Assembly (NCBI GenBank): GCA_963832365.1
Contig: CAWHUL010000004.1
Location: forward strand, 124,001-188,000
Length of the DNA stretch: 64,000 nucleotides
From: CAWBRT01 sp963832365
GTDB taxonomy: Bacteria; Acidobacteriota; Terriglobia; Terriglobales; Acidobacteriaceae
Reading direction: 5' to 3'
This document shows positions 26,178-34,434 of the stretch, one piece after another (the stretch's first letter is position 1; the number at the start of each line of letters is the position of its first letter). A program made the position numbers and the translations under genes. The notes under the pieces are model-generated. The model made no database searches. It worked only from the letters and a program-made list of their open reading frames with translations, and had not been told where the DNA came from.

Positions 26178-26873
26178 ATGCGACTCATTGACGCCAGTGA
26201 CTCTTCCATGCTGGTGGTCTTCGGCGACGAGATTTCGCGCGACTTGAACCGGCGCGTCATTCAACTCTTCCATGACTTGCAGGAAAGCGACTTGCAGAAG
26301 AGCGCTGTTGCGCGCATCCGCAACCTGCATCCCGCATACGCCTCTTTGCTGATCGACTTCGATCCGCTGCTGCTGCCGCCCGCGGAGTTGCGCGCACGCA
26401 TCCAGGAGCTGACCGCACAAAGCGACGTAGCGTCAGCGGACGCCGTGCGGCACCCGATCGAAATCCCTGTCTGCTACGGCGGGGAGCAGGGGCCCGACCT
26501 GGCCGATGTCGCCCAGCACACCGGATTTTCTCCGGAGGAAGTGATTGCGCGCCACAGCTCGGTCGAGTACACCGTCTACTTCATCGGCTTTTCGCCGGGA
26601 TTTCCCTACATGGGAGGTCTGCCCGAGTCGCTGGCGACGCCGCGCCTCAAAACGCCTCGCACCTCCGTTCCCGCCGGTAGCGTCGGCATCGGGGGCAGCC
26701 AGACGGGGCTCTATCCCATGCAGTGGTCCGGCGGTTGGCGGCTGATTGGCCGCACACCCATGCGCATGTTCGATCCCGAGGCGAACCCGCCTTCGCGTTT
26801 GCAGCCGGGGGATCTGGTGAAGTTCACGCCCATTACTCGCGAAAGTTTTGACGCGATGATTGCCGGCAGATAG
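26178..26873 (+). CDS. pxpB: 5-oxoprolinase subunit PxpB
   Basis: About 231 residues of the KipI/PxpB family: MRLIDASDSSMLVVFGDEISRDLNRRV at the N-terminus, then the diagnostic IPVCYGGEQGPDLADVA, GFSPGFPYMGGLP and SVGIGGSQTGLYP. With PxpC and PxpA it forms the ATP-dependent prokaryotic 5-oxoprolinase that opens pyroglutamate to glutamate. I chose ATG 26178 because it matches the usual start of the family; GTG 26160 and ATG 26148 are in-frame alternatives. The gene is four bases from pxpC, and the order B-C-A is the common operon layout. Confidence 0.9.
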   Translation: MRLIDASDSSMLVVFGDEISRDLNRRVIQLFHDLQESDLQKSAVARIRNLHPAYASLLIDFDPLLLPPAELRARIQELTAQSDVASADAVRHPIEIPVCYGGEQGPDLADVAQHTGFSPEEVIARHSSVEYTVYFIGFSPGFPYMGGLPESLATPRLKTPRTSVPAGSVGIGGSQTGLYPMQWSGGWRLIGRTPMRMFDPEANPPSRLQPGDLVKFTPITRESFDAMIAGR

Positions 26874-26877
26874 CCTG

Positions 26878-27810
26878 ATGGCTCTTCGAATACTCAATCC
26901 CGGCCTGATGACGACGGTTCAAGACCTTGGCCGATACGGATACGCGCACCTCGGTGTGACACCCGCGGGGGCTGCCGACGCGCTTGCTCTTCGGGTCGCC
27001 AACCGCTTGCTCGGCAACGAAGAGAACACGGCGGCGTTGGAGATGACTCTGCTCGGGGCGACAGTGGAGTTCCAGCGCGCAGCAATTGTCGTGCTTACGG
27101 GCGCTCAGGTCGATTGCAGGATGGGCACGGCCAAGGCTCCCATGTGGCGAGCGTTTCCGGTTCTTCCCGGTGCGGTTCTCAAGTGCGGTGCGATCACCGG
27201 AGGCGCACGCGCGTATCTTGCGGTTCAGGGCGGCTTTGAGTTGAAGCCCGTTATGGGCAGCGTGGCGACGCTGCGTTCGGCTCATCTCGGAGGACTGGAG
27301 GGCCGCGCTCTGAAGGCCGGCGACGAGCTTGCGGTCAACCATGTTGCCTCCAGTGGCGTGCGCGGGATCTCCCGGCAGGCGCTTGCCTATCTGGAGACGC
27401 GCCGCGAACTGCGCGTCACGCCCGGGCCGCAGGCCTCGTGGATTGGCGCCGAAGGAATGCAAATGCTGCAACGCGGCGCGTATATCGTCTCGGGAGACTC
27501 CGATCGCCGCGGCATACGCTTCCAAGGCGAAGCGTTGAAGTTGCCACCGAATTCGCAACTCATCACCGAGGGTATTTCGCTGGGCGCAATGCAGGTTCCT
27601 CCCGATGGGCAACCAATCATTCTGTTCGTGGATCAGCAGACAACGGGAGGCTACCCCAAGGTCGCCAACGTGATCGCCGCCGACCTGAGGCATGTTGCGC
27701 AGCTACGCCCACGGGATGAGGTACACTTTCGCGTAGTCACCGTCGAGGAAGCCCTCGGGCTGCTGCGGGAGCAGGAAGAGTGGCTGCGGAAGGCATTTCA
27801 GATTGTTTGA
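26878..27810 (+). CDS. pxpC: 5-oxoprolinase subunit PxpC
   Basis: A 310-residue biotin-dependent carboxylase-like (KipA/PxpC) protein. It begins LRILNPGLMTTVQDLGRYGYAHLGVTPAGAADALA and contains ITGGARAYLAVQGGF, SDRRGIRFQGEAL and LITEGISLGAMQVPPDGQPIILFVDQQTTGGYPKVANVI. All are signature segments of the family. It works with PxpB and PxpA in cytosolic pyroglutamate cleavage. The start codon lies four bases after the pxpB stop, so translation is probably coupled. Confidence 0.92.
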   Translation: MALRILNPGLMTTVQDLGRYGYAHLGVTPAGAADALALRVANRLLGNEENTAALEMTLLGATVEFQRAAIVVLTGAQVDCRMGTAKAPMWRAFPVLPGAVLKCGAITGGARAYLAVQGGFELKPVMGSVATLRSAHLGGLEGRALKAGDELAVNHVASSGVRGISRQALAYLETRRELRVTPGPQASWIGAEGMQMLQRGAYIVSGDSDRRGIRFQGEALKLPPNSQLITEGISLGAMQVPPDGQPIILFVDQQTTGGYPKVANVIAADLRHVAQLRPRDEVHFRVVTVEEALGLLREQEEWLRKAFQIV

Positions 27811-27837
27811 TTTCAGATTTACAAATAGGACAGCACA

Positions 27838-28617
27838 ATGAGCGTACTCACGATCGATATCAATTCCGATATTGGCGAATTGCCGGAAGCGATTGCCAAT
27901 GGTACCGAAGAAAAAATTATGCGCCAGCTAACGTCGGCGAATATTGCCTGCGGAGGGCACGCCGGCGACGAGCAGACCATGGATATCACGGTTGGCCTTG
28001 CCAAGAAGCTCGGTGTTAGCGTGGGTGCGCATCCCGGATATCCGGACCGCGAAAATTTCGGACGGACGGAGATGGCGATGGCGCCAGAGGCCCTGGAAGC
28101 CTCCGTGCGCGAACAGATCGCCGCTTTGCAGAAGGTGGCGAAGCGCCACGGCGTGCCCGTGGTTCATGTGAAACCTCATGGCGCTCTTTATCACGCGGCA
28201 AACAACAGCAAGGAATCGGCGCAGGCGATCAGCCGCGCCGCACTGGCCTGCGATCGCAACCTGATCATGGTTGGACAAAGCGGTTCCAACGCATTGCGCT
28301 GGTACGCCGAGATGGGCTTACAGACCGTGGCGGAGGCTTTTGCCGACCGCGCTTACGAAGCCAACGGCACGCTGCGCAATCGCAAACTCTCCGGAGCCTT
28401 GATGCAACCCCCCGAGCGCGCGGCGGAGCAGGGCGTGGGAATCGCTATCCGCCAGGAGATCATTTCCATTGACGGCAAGCGGCTTGCGGTTGCGGCGCAA
28501 ACGCTCTGCATACACTCCGACACGCCGGGCGCGCCCGATATCGCACGCGTGCTGCGCGAGAAACTGCTGGCGGCGGGCGTGAAAGTCGAAGCGCTCAGAG
28601 CCAAGGCCGGGAAGTAA
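27838..28617 (+). CDS. pxpA: 5-oxoprolinase subunit PxpA (LamB/YcsF family)
   Basis: A 259-residue LamB/YcsF protein. DINSDIGELPEA, NIACGGHAGDEQTMDITVGLAKKLGVSVGAHPGYPDRENFGR and VVHVKPHGALYHAANN are the conserved blocks that carry the metal and catalytic residues. It is the last gene of pxpBCA, 27 bp after pxpC with AGGA before its ATG. The enzyme recycles 5-oxoproline formed by spontaneous cyclisation of glutamine. The set follows the activase genes by 120 bp on the same strand, but I see no biochemical reason for linkage. Confidence 0.94.
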   Translation: MSVLTIDINSDIGELPEAIANGTEEKIMRQLTSANIACGGHAGDEQTMDITVGLAKKLGVSVGAHPGYPDRENFGRTEMAMAPEALEASVREQIAALQKVAKRHGVPVVHVKPHGALYHAANNSKESAQAISRAALACDRNLIMVGQSGSNALRWYAEMGLQTVAEAFADRAYEANGTLRNRKLSGALMQPPERAAEQGVGIAIRQEIISIDGKRLAVAAQTLCIHSDTPGAPDIARVLREKLLAAGVKVEALRAKAGK

Positions 28618-28626
28618 TTTTTGAGG

Positions 28627-28655
28627 TGTCATTCTGAGCGACGCGAAGAATCCCA
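28627..28655 (+). repeat. CATTCTGAGC-type hairpin repeat
   Basis: Copy with arms ATTCT and AGAAT around GAGCGACGCGA, ten bases after the pxpA stop. The arm bases differ from the CATCC and CATGC copies but remain complementary. Confidence 0.7.
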
Positions 28656-28740
28656 GCATGGCGCGGAGCTGAGACGCAGCCGAAGGACTTCATAAGGGCT
28701 TAGAGCAGCGCGGTTGGGGCAGTTGTGATGGGAAAAACGA

Positions 28741-28775
28741 AAGCCCCACCCAAGCTGCGCTTGAATGGGGCACCC
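28741..28775 (-). terminator. rho-independent terminator of the NarL-type regulator (GCCCC-type palindrome)
   Basis: Read on the minus strand the element is GCCCCATTCAAGC-GCA-GCTTGGGTGGGGC followed by TTTCGTTTTT. The stem is identical to that of the aspS terminator apart from the loop. It lies about 55 bp beyond the stop codon of the minus-strand response regulator gene. Confidence 0.8.
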
Positions 28776-28829
28776 ACGGGGCTTGTTTCGACCTGCTGTC
28801 GCCGGTCCGAGCGACAGCAGCTACTTCTC

Positions 28830-29501
28830 TCAAACTCCTTCGATCAGGCGATTGTTAATGGCGAACAAGGCGAGTTCCAGGCGGCTGGAAACTCCCAGTT
28901 TGTCGAAGATGTTGGTTAAGTGATGCTTGACCGTGTCTTCGCTGAGCGTGAACTTCTGCGCGATTTCCTTGTTGCTGAGGCCGGAGACGATAGTCGAGAG
29001 GATTTCTATTTCGCGCCGCGTCAGGCCGTAGCTTTTTGCCTTGGCATTTTGTTGTCCGACGGCATGCGCCTTGAGGTACTGCCCCAAGTCGGCGACCGGC
29101 TCTCGCCCAACCCAAAACTGGCCCGACACAACCGCGCGGATGGCTTTTAGCAGAATCTGTGTGGCAGCCTCTTTCATCACCACGCCACGCGCGCCGATCT
29201 GCAAGGCCTCGACCATCTGACGGTTTTCGACCGCGGCGGTCAGCAGGATCACCCTCGCTTCGGTGTGTTGAGCCGCAAGTTCCCGCAACGTTTCCAATCC
29301 GGGCATGCGGGGCATTGCCAGATCGAGCAGAAGAATGTCGGGGCGGAGTTGCTGAGTCTGGGTAATAGCCTCGGCGCCATCGGCGGCCTCGCCCACCACC
29401 TCGAATTCGGGCTCTGACTCCAAGAGACGTCGGAGGCCGTCGCGGAAGATCGCGTGATCGTCGGCGATAAGAATGCGGATCTTGGAAGCGTTGTTATCCA
29501 T
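28830..29501 (-). CDS. NarL/FixJ-family response regulator
   Basis: About 223 residues. The receiver domain (IRILIADDHAIFRDGLRRLLE) has phospho-acceptor D60 in ILLLDLAMPRMPG and the conserved Lys in VVMKEAA. The C-terminal LuxR-type helix-turn-helix is LTRREIEILSTIVSGLSNKEIAQKFTLSEDTVKHHLTNIFDKLGV. ATG 29501 is preceded by GGAAAG and gives the normal receiver start. It overlaps the end of the sensor kinase gene by eight bases, so both are co-translated. Targets are unknown. Confidence 0.93.
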   Translation of the reverse strand: MDNNASKIRILIADDHAIFRDGLRRLLESEPEFEVVGEAADGAEAITQTQQLRPDILLLDLAMPRMPGLETLRELAAQHTEARVILLTAAVENRQMVEALQIGARGVVMKEAATQILLKAIRAVVSGQFWVGREPVADLGQYLKAHAVGQQNAKAKSYGLTRREIEILSTIVSGLSNKEIAQKFTLSEDTVKHHLTNIFDKLGVSSRLELALFAINNRLIEGV

Positions 29502-31272
29502 GAGCGGACTTTCCTTTCGGTGGTAGGGTGATTTCCAACCGGGAACCACGCCCTGAAATGGATTCTATGCTGAGCTGCCCGCCAATGCTACGAACTCGTT
29601 CCTTGATGATCATTGGCCCCTTGGTGGTGCTGGCAAGCTCTTCCGGAGAGATCGTCCCCTGGAACTCGAATCCGCACCCGTTGTCTGAAATGGTCAGCAG
29701 CAGAGCGCCATTGTCGCGCCGGGTTATGCCCACAGTCGCGTGTGTCGCCTTGGAGTGCTTGCGAATGTTCACCAACCCTTCCTGGACAATGCGCACCAGT
29801 TCGCGACAGACGTGCGGACTAACATACACGTCTTGGAGGTCAGAGACGAAGCGGGCCTCGATTCCGGTGTCACGCCGGAAGCGGTCCACGGTGTCCGCAA
29901 CATAATCCAGCAACTGCTCGGGCGTAAGATCCACGGGGCGCATCTGCTGCATCAAGTCGCGCAGGTTCAGCACCTCTCTCCGCAGCAAATGCTGAAGCTC
30001 GGCCAGTTCGGGTGCCAGCCCCGCCGTGCCTCGCTCGGCGCGACGGCGTAACACGTCAGCGCGCATTTCGGCGGAAATCAAACTCTGGATTGCGCCGTCA
30101 TGCAGTTCGCGGGCGACCCGCGCGCGTTCCATCGCGCCCGCTCGCGAACGCAGCCGGCGAATCAGGAACAGACTGTACAGCGCCGACGTTGCCTGCCTTG
30201 CCAGGCTTTCCGCGAACTTGAGTTCTCGTTCGCGCCTTTCGCCAGTGCGCCCCTCGATGAGCACAAGCCGGGCGAACCACTGGTCCCCCATCTCACTGGC
30301 GACACAAACCATCGAGTGCACCGGGCTGCGGGTGAACTCGGCGCTCGGCAGCCGATCCAACTCTTTGCCATGCACCGATCCGCCTTCCAAACAATTCATC
30401 TGCGCGCGGCCTTGAAATTGCTCGCAGAAGAAAGTCCTGGGCAGCTCTCGAAGCAGGTAGCCATCCGCCTCGGGGGACGGAATCTCGCGCAAGTGCGGTT
30501 TGGCGTCAGGTAATGAAGCATCCAGTTGCCAGACCAAAACTCTATCGGTCGTCAGCTCCTTGATGGCCACGAAGGCGCGTTTGGCGGAGAACAGGCGCGC
30601 GAATTCCGACAAGACAATTTGCAGGCTGCTCGTGAGTCCGGCCTCCGGACGAACCGAGTGCAGCAAGCGGTTCACCATGGCTGCTTCGGCGCGTCGCTCT
30701 TTCTCGTTTTCCGCGCCAACCCCAATCAGCATCCCCAACACCACCAGGAACACGCAACGAACGATGACACGGTTGACCTCGAACTGGCCTTGCAGCAAAT
30801 CTTGAAAGGACATGGTTGTCCCTTTGCCGAAAAAGGCCTCGATGATCAGAATGCCGATATTAATCGCAGCCGTGCCCATGGTTTCCGGCAAGCCCCAGCG
30901 GAAGCCGGCGGCCACCAGGGTGAACGTGAACAGCGCGAAAAAAGGCCCCTGGGTAAGCAAGGTGATCAGAATGATCCACAGGAGGTCGAACAGGTGCAGG
31001 GTTCGAATCGGCGGCGATGTCTCCCGCCAATAAAGCCAGCCCACAAGGATGCAGCTGTAAAATACCCAGGCGCCTACCGTCAAAAAAAGCAGGCGAGTGG
31101 AGCCAGCGGCCCGGCGCGAATCCACATAAATTGCCAGCAGCATCAGGACAGACAACGCGGCCCGGGCAATCCCAAGTGCACGCTCCGTCCTCAGATTGTC
31201 GGCCTCGGAGGCGGGAGCATTCAACCTGGTCAGGTATCGATAAGAGTCCGGCCAACGCAAGCGTAGTCTCAT
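29494..31272 (-). CDS. membrane sensor histidine kinase, NarX/DegS type (HisKA_3)
   Basis: About 592 residues. The N-terminal half has five or six hydrophobic helices (for example AALSVLMLLAIYV, WVFYSCILVGWLYW, LLWIILITLLTQGPFFALFTFTLVAAGFRWG). A GAF-like cytosolic sensor region follows (about residues 215-375). The HisKA_3 helix is RVARELHDGAIQSLISAEMR with the phospho-His, followed by an HATPase domain (VQEGLVNIRKHSKATHA, TISDNGCGFEF, RSIGGQLSIES). It pairs with the overlapping NarL-type regulator. I chose ATG 31272; a TTG ten codons upstream is an alternative. The signal is unknown. Confidence 0.88.
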   Translation of the reverse strand: MRLRLRWPDSYRYLTRLNAPASEADNLRTERALGIARAALSVLMLLAIYVDSRRAAGSTRLLFLTVGAWVFYSCILVGWLYWRETSPPIRTLHLFDLLWIILITLLTQGPFFALFTFTLVAAGFRWGLPETMGTAAINIGILIIEAFFGKGTTMSFQDLLQGQFEVNRVIVRCVFLVVLGMLIGVGAENEKERRAEAAMVNRLLHSVRPEAGLTSSLQIVLSEFARLFSAKRAFVAIKELTTDRVLVWQLDASLPDAKPHLREIPSPEADGYLLRELPRTFFCEQFQGRAQMNCLEGGSVHGKELDRLPSAEFTRSPVHSMVCVASEMGDQWFARLVLIEGRTGERRERELKFAESLARQATSALYSLFLIRRLRSRAGAMERARVARELHDGAIQSLISAEMRADVLRRRAERGTAGLAPELAELQHLLRREVLNLRDLMQQMRPVDLTPEQLLDYVADTVDRFRRDTGIEARFVSDLQDVYVSPHVCRELVRIVQEGLVNIRKHSKATHATVGITRRDNGALLLTISDNGCGFEFQGTISPEELASTTKGPMIIKERVRSIGGQLSIESISGRGSRLEITLPPKGKSAHG

Positions 31273-31952
31273 TCGGGGGGAAACATCTCGATTATTTCCC
31301 AAAACCTATGCGGCCTGCAACACGCAATCCACAACAGCGACCCGGAAGTCCAATTGAGCACGTCCGGTCGAGGCCGAGCAGGGTCACCTGCGGCTGTGAC
31401 AATCCTCACTGCAAGCGCCTTAGAGCGCAGCTAAGCTGTAGCGCATTCGGAACCTATGCCGACATCGGCTGAGGCAGCGGCTGCGGCGAGTTCCGTGCGG
31501 CCGGCGCCGGTGATGGAGCACCCTCCACTTCGCCGGCCGTTTGGGATCTGAGCCGGATTCGCAGGTGCCGACTCTGGAAGTGCTCTATTATGTCGTCTGG
31601 TTCGAAAACGCCGAAAGCAAGACTTTCCAAGTGCCAGGTCTTCGCTCCCTCCTTCGAAACCCATACCGATCACCAGGTGGAGACCAGCCGCGTCAGCGCC
31701 AGCATCGTTGAACCAGAGGTTCTCGACAGTTCTCGCCGGGCCTCGTCCGAACATGCCCGGCCCGGTCAGAAACTGCGCGCACGCTGCTGGCCCGAAATCT
31801 AGAACGCAACAAATAAAGATATAGATTGTGTGCGGTCATGCCGAGCGAAACGGAGACTCGTCCTACCCGCGCCGGCGGGTGGCCCATTCAACGCCTCTGT
31901 TGGCTTGAGTGGGGCAGTTCGGCGAACTATGGGAAAGCACTGCGGGACCGGT
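31273..31952. other. 680-bp intergenic stretch without a supportable gene
   Basis: Short open frames exist on both strands (for example plus 31590-31802 and minus 31431-31754), but none has a ribosome site, a recognisable motif or convincing codon use. The only structured element I see is the palindrome at 31878-31920. The promoter of the NarX-type kinase gene should lie in the left part. Confidence 0.5.
31878..31920. repeat. GCCCC-type intergenic palindrome (GGCCCATTCAA variant)
   Basis: Reads GGTGGCCCATTCAA...GGCTTGAGTGGGGCAGTTC with CTCTGTT in the loop. Nearly identical to the copy at 59767-59810. It lies 33 bp beyond the stop codon of the minus-strand dnaJ-hspR frame and may terminate it. 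Confidence 0.6.
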
Positions 31953-33506
31953 CTATCTTCTTCTCGAAGAATTCGCTGCGGGAACCGGAGGAATCACGAC
32001 GGGCACGCCGCGCCGCACTGGAACCAACGCATCTTTGGGCTGATTGCTCTGGGCGCGCAACATCACCTCTTGCTGAACGTATTGCACAAAGTCCTGCATC
32101 TGGTGCTGCATCTGCTCCATGCGTTCGCGCATGTTCAAGATGATGCCGATGCCCGCGATGTTTACCCCGAGATCGCGCGCCAGCGAAAGAATGAACTCCA
32201 ACCGCTTCAGATCGTCTTCCGTGTAGAGGCGCGTGTTGCCTTCGCTGCGCGAAGGCTTCAGCAAACCTTCGCGCTCGTAGAGCCGCAAGGTCTGCGGATG
32301 GATTTCGTACATCTCCGCGACCACGGAGATCATGTAAGCGCCTTTGCCTTTGCGTTTGGTCATCAGATCCTTCGTCCCCACTCCAGCTACGGCATCATCG
32401 GTTGTCGCCGCACACACGGCTCGCTCAGAACACGGCCGCGGACTCCACGCTTCGCCAATCTTGCTCCACAAATCGGCCCTGGGGTCTTCCGGATGCAGCT
32501 TCTGCAACTGCTGCCACAACTCTTTGGCGCGCACGTCCTGCACCGCGGGCACCACGATCTTGATTTCGACAATCTGATCGCCGACGCCGCCTTCCCTGGT
32601 CGCGCTCTTCACGCCCTTTTCACGCATGCGCAGCTTCTGTCCGCTTTGCGTTCCCTGGGGCACGCGCAACTGCGCCCGGCCGTCGATGGTGGGCACCTCC
32701 ACTTTGGCTCCTAGCGCAGCCTCCCACGGCAGAATGGGCAGCGTGATGTAGATGTCGTCGCCCTCGCGCCGGAACACCGGATTCGAATCGATGTGCACCA
32801 CCAGGTAGAGATCGCCCGGTGAAGCGCCGCGCATTCCGGGATTGCCTTTGCCTGCAAGCCGGATGCGCTGCCCGTCGCGCGTGCCCGCCTTGATGCGGAA
32901 CTCAACCGGTTCGCTGACCATCTGGCCGTTCGCGCCGGGTCGCTGAATGTTCAACTTGATGCTGCCGCCGCGAATCGCATCCCAGAAGGGTATTGAAACC
33001 TGATACTCCAGATCGGTACCGCCCATCGCGGCCGGTTCTGCCTGTGCAGCGCCGCCGGCGCCAAAGATACTGGAGAGAATGTCGCGGAATCCTGCGCTCC
33101 GCCCGCCGCCACCGCCGGCTTGTCCATAGTCGAAGTTATCGAAGTCGAAATGCACTTCGCGCTGGCCACTGCGCGGATTGCCTCCCGCTCCGGGAAAGCC
33201 TCCAAAGCCGCCGGCGCCGAATCCGGCGCCTCCGCCTCGCGCATAAGCCTCGGCCGTTGCCGCGTCGATGTTGTCGGAATAGAAACCAACCTGATCGTAA
33301 ATCTTGCGCTTCTTCGGGTCGCTGAGGACGTCATTGGCCTCCGAGAGAATCTTGAACTTCTCCTCGGCCGCCTTGTTTCCGGGATTTACATCGGGATGGT
33401 ACTTGCGCGCGAGTTTGCGGAACGCCTTGCGAATCTCATCCGCCGAGGCGCTCTTCTTTACCCCGAGAATCGCGTAGTAATCCTTCTTTTCCGTCGTCGT
33501 GGCCAT
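31953..33506 (-). CDS. CbpA-type DnaJ co-chaperone fused in frame to HspR repressor
   Basis: A single 517-residue frame. Residues 8-75 are a J domain (DYYAILGVKKSASADEIRKAF, with HPD in KYHPDVNPG). A Gly/Phe-rich linker (GGGAGFGAGGFGGFPGAGG) and the two-part client-binding domain follow, without the Cys-rich zinc fingers of DnaJ proper. After about residue 365 a linker of roughly 30 residues leads into a MerR-type HspR repressor (KGKGAYMISVVAEMYEIHPQ, TLRLYEREGLLKPSRSEGNT). Normally these are separate genes. An internal ATG at 32363 with GAAGGA could also yield HspR alone. dnaK lies upstream on the same strand behind a HAIR-like operator, the usual HspR target. Confidence 0.85.
   Translation of the reverse strand: MATTTEKKDYYAILGVKKSASADEIRKAFRKLARKYHPDVNPGNKAAEEKFKILSEANDVLSDPKKRKIYDQVGFYSDNIDAATAEAYARGGGAGFGAGGFGGFPGAGGNPRSGQREVHFDFDNFDYGQAGGGGGRSAGFRDILSSIFGAGGAAQAEPAAMGGTDLEYQVSIPFWDAIRGGSIKLNIQRPGANGQMVSEPVEFRIKAGTRDGQRIRLAGKGNPGMRGASPGDLYLVVHIDSNPVFRREGDDIYITLPILPWEAALGAKVEVPTIDGRAQLRVPQGTQSGQKLRMREKGVKSATREGGVGDQIVEIKIVVPAVQDVRAKELWQQLQKLHPEDPRADLWSKIGEAWSPRPCSERAVCAATTDDAVAGVGTKDLMTKRKGKGAYMISVVAEMYEIHPQTLRLYEREGLLKPSRSEGNTRLYTEDDLKRLEFILSLARDLGVNIAGIGIILNMRERMEQMQHQMQDFVQYVQQEVMLRAQSNQPKDALVPVRRGVPVVIPPVPAANSSRRR
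32361..32377 (-). promoter_or_regulatory. hspR: internal ribosome site and ATG for a free HspR
   Basis: Within the fused frame, GAAGGATCTG immediately precedes an ATG at 32363 that begins MTKRKGKGAYMISVV, the usual N-terminus of acidobacterial HspR. Translation from here would give a 136-residue stand-alone repressor ending at 31953. Whether fusion, free HspR or both are made cannot be told from sequence. Confidence 0.55.
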
Positions 33507-33557
33507 TGGTTAGAATTCCCGCTCTTGCTTTCCTGCTTCCAAAACACACGCCCCAAG

Positions 33558-33590
33558 AGTGTCATGCTGAGCGTAGCGAAGCATCCCTAG
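33558..33590 (-). repeat. CATGCTGAGC hairpin repeat, left flank of the GIY-YIG gene
   Basis: Reads GTGTCATGCTGAGCGTAGCG followed by AAGCATCCCTAG on the plus strand. The arms ATGCT and AGCAT flank a GCGTAGC core. The stop codon of the GIY-YIG gene lies inside its end. An inverted copy sits at 34000-34030 on the other side of that gene. Confidence 0.75.
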
Positions 33591-33949
33591 CACACTTTCC
33601 CAACCCTTGAGGCATGCGGCTTTCCAGCCGATTCGTCGCCAAGCTGATTTGGTAGCAGAACTTGCCTGCCCCATGTTTCCGCCAAATCCGCCCAGCGCGC
33701 GTTCGATTGCTCGATCAACTCGATCTTCTTCGCGCGCGTCCAGCCCTTGATCTGTTTTTCCCTCCGAATCGCCTGGCGCGGGCCACTCCATTGTTCGTAC
33801 CAGACCAGCCGATTGCAATCATACTTACTCGTGAAGCCTTCGATAATCTTGCTCTTGTGCTCGGATGCGCGCCGGTCGATGTTATTGGTAACACCGACAT
33901 ATAACGTTCCGCTTTCGCTGGCGACAATGTAAGTCCAGAACTTACGCAT
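33587..33949 (-). CDS. small stand-alone GIY-YIG endonuclease-like protein
   Basis: About 120 residues. The GIY-YIG fold covers most of it: FWTYIVASESGTLYVGVTNNIDRRASEHK (YIV...YVG replaces GIY-YIG, with Arg and His of the active site), then CNRLVWYEQWSGPRQAIRREKQIKGWTRAKKIELI. The family includes UvrC-type and homing nucleases; small stand-alone members (UPF0213/YhbQ-like) have no firmly established role. ATG 33949 is preceded by GAGAGG. The gene is bracketed by inverted copies of a short hairpin repeat (33558-33590 and 34000-34030), one of which includes its stop codon. It sits between dnaK and dnaJ without obvious relation to heat shock, suggesting insertion as a unit. Confidence 0.85.
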   Translation of the reverse strand: MRKFWTYIVASESGTLYVGVTNNIDRRASEHKSKIIEGFTSKYDCNRLVWYEQWSGPRQAIRREKQIKGWTRAKKIELIEQSNARWADLAETWGRQVLLPNQLGDESAGKPHASRVGKVC

Positions 33950-33999
33950 CAGACCTCTCAATTGAAAGTCTCAGCCTCGCTGATGCCTCGAACGTCCCC

Positions 34000-34030
34000 G
34001 GGATGCTTCGCTGTGCTCAGCATGACATTC
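34000..34030 (+). repeat. inverted CATGCTGAGC hairpin repeat, right flank of the GIY-YIG gene
   Basis: Reads GGGATGCTTCGCTGTGCTCAG then CATGACATTC, the reverse complement type of the element at 33558. Its arm bases (ATGCT/AGCAT) match that partner rather than the CATCC or CATTC subtypes elsewhere. It lies about 50 bp upstream of the GIY-YIG start codon. Confidence 0.72.
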
Positions 34031-34032
34031 AC

Positions 34033-34224
34033 TCAGTGAACGGTCTCGTGTCCCTCCTGCTCATCCTCAATCAGGTCAGCCACCGTCGGCCCTGGGCCGT
34101 CATCGCCGTCGTCCAGCACAGCCATACCGCTGTATCCGTCGAGCGTTGGCTTCAACAGATACCAGCGTCCCACACCTGGATCAAACTTCAAATAGTAATT
34201 CTGGCCTTGTACCTGAAACTGCAT
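34033..34224 (-). CDS. small conserved-looking protein of unknown function
   Basis: A 63-residue acidic protein starting at ATG 34224 behind AAGAGGAAAAGG. It contains MQFQVQGQNYYLKFDPGVGRWYLLKPTLDGYSGMAVLDDGD and ends in a Glu/Asp-rich tail. No signal peptide or membrane helix. The strong ribosome site and the amphipathic aromatic pattern support a real gene, but I cannot assign a family. It follows dnaK by 210 bp on the same strand and could be read from the dnaK promoter. Confidence 0.6.
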   Translation of the reverse strand: MQFQVQGQNYYLKFDPGVGRWYLLKPTLDGYSGMAVLDDGDDGPGPTVADLIEDEQEGHETVH

Positions 34225-34434
34225 AGCCTTTTCCTCTTTTCCCACTTGGAAACGGGTTCCAAATATGCGGAAGGGGCGCTCATCACGCCCCGCCCGGTTC
34301 CAAGATAACTCCCAATGCCTTCGCTCACGTACGTAAGAGATCCCTCGACTTGCCCGCTGCGCAGGCTCGCTCAGGATGACCGCGGCGGACTCCTGCGGCG
34401 CCAAATCGGCGCCGCTCACGCCCGCCAAGCGCGG

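Noticed and set aside
24860..26260. 466-codon minus-strand frame opposite the activase 3' part
   Set aside because: Covers a gene with clear DUF2229/HGD-D motifs on the plus strand and has no recognisable content.
26178..28617. Functional link of 5-oxoprolinase with the activase set
   Set aside because: Same strand and close, but the reactions are unrelated and the intergenic gap is over 100 bp; proximity alone is weak evidence.
30990..31020. tRNA T-loop-like GGGTTCGAATC
   Set aside because: It lies inside the sensor kinase coding sequence, and no cloverleaf can be formed around it.
31431..31802. Overlapping short frames on both strands between the NarX-type gene and dnaJ-hspR
   Set aside because: No motif, ribosome site or plausible start; composition fits noncoding sequence.
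33510..33818. Minus-strand frame containing GMLRYAQHD
   Set aside because: That peptide is the translation of the hairpin repeat itself, a known source of spurious proteins; the GIY-YIG gene occupies the other frame.
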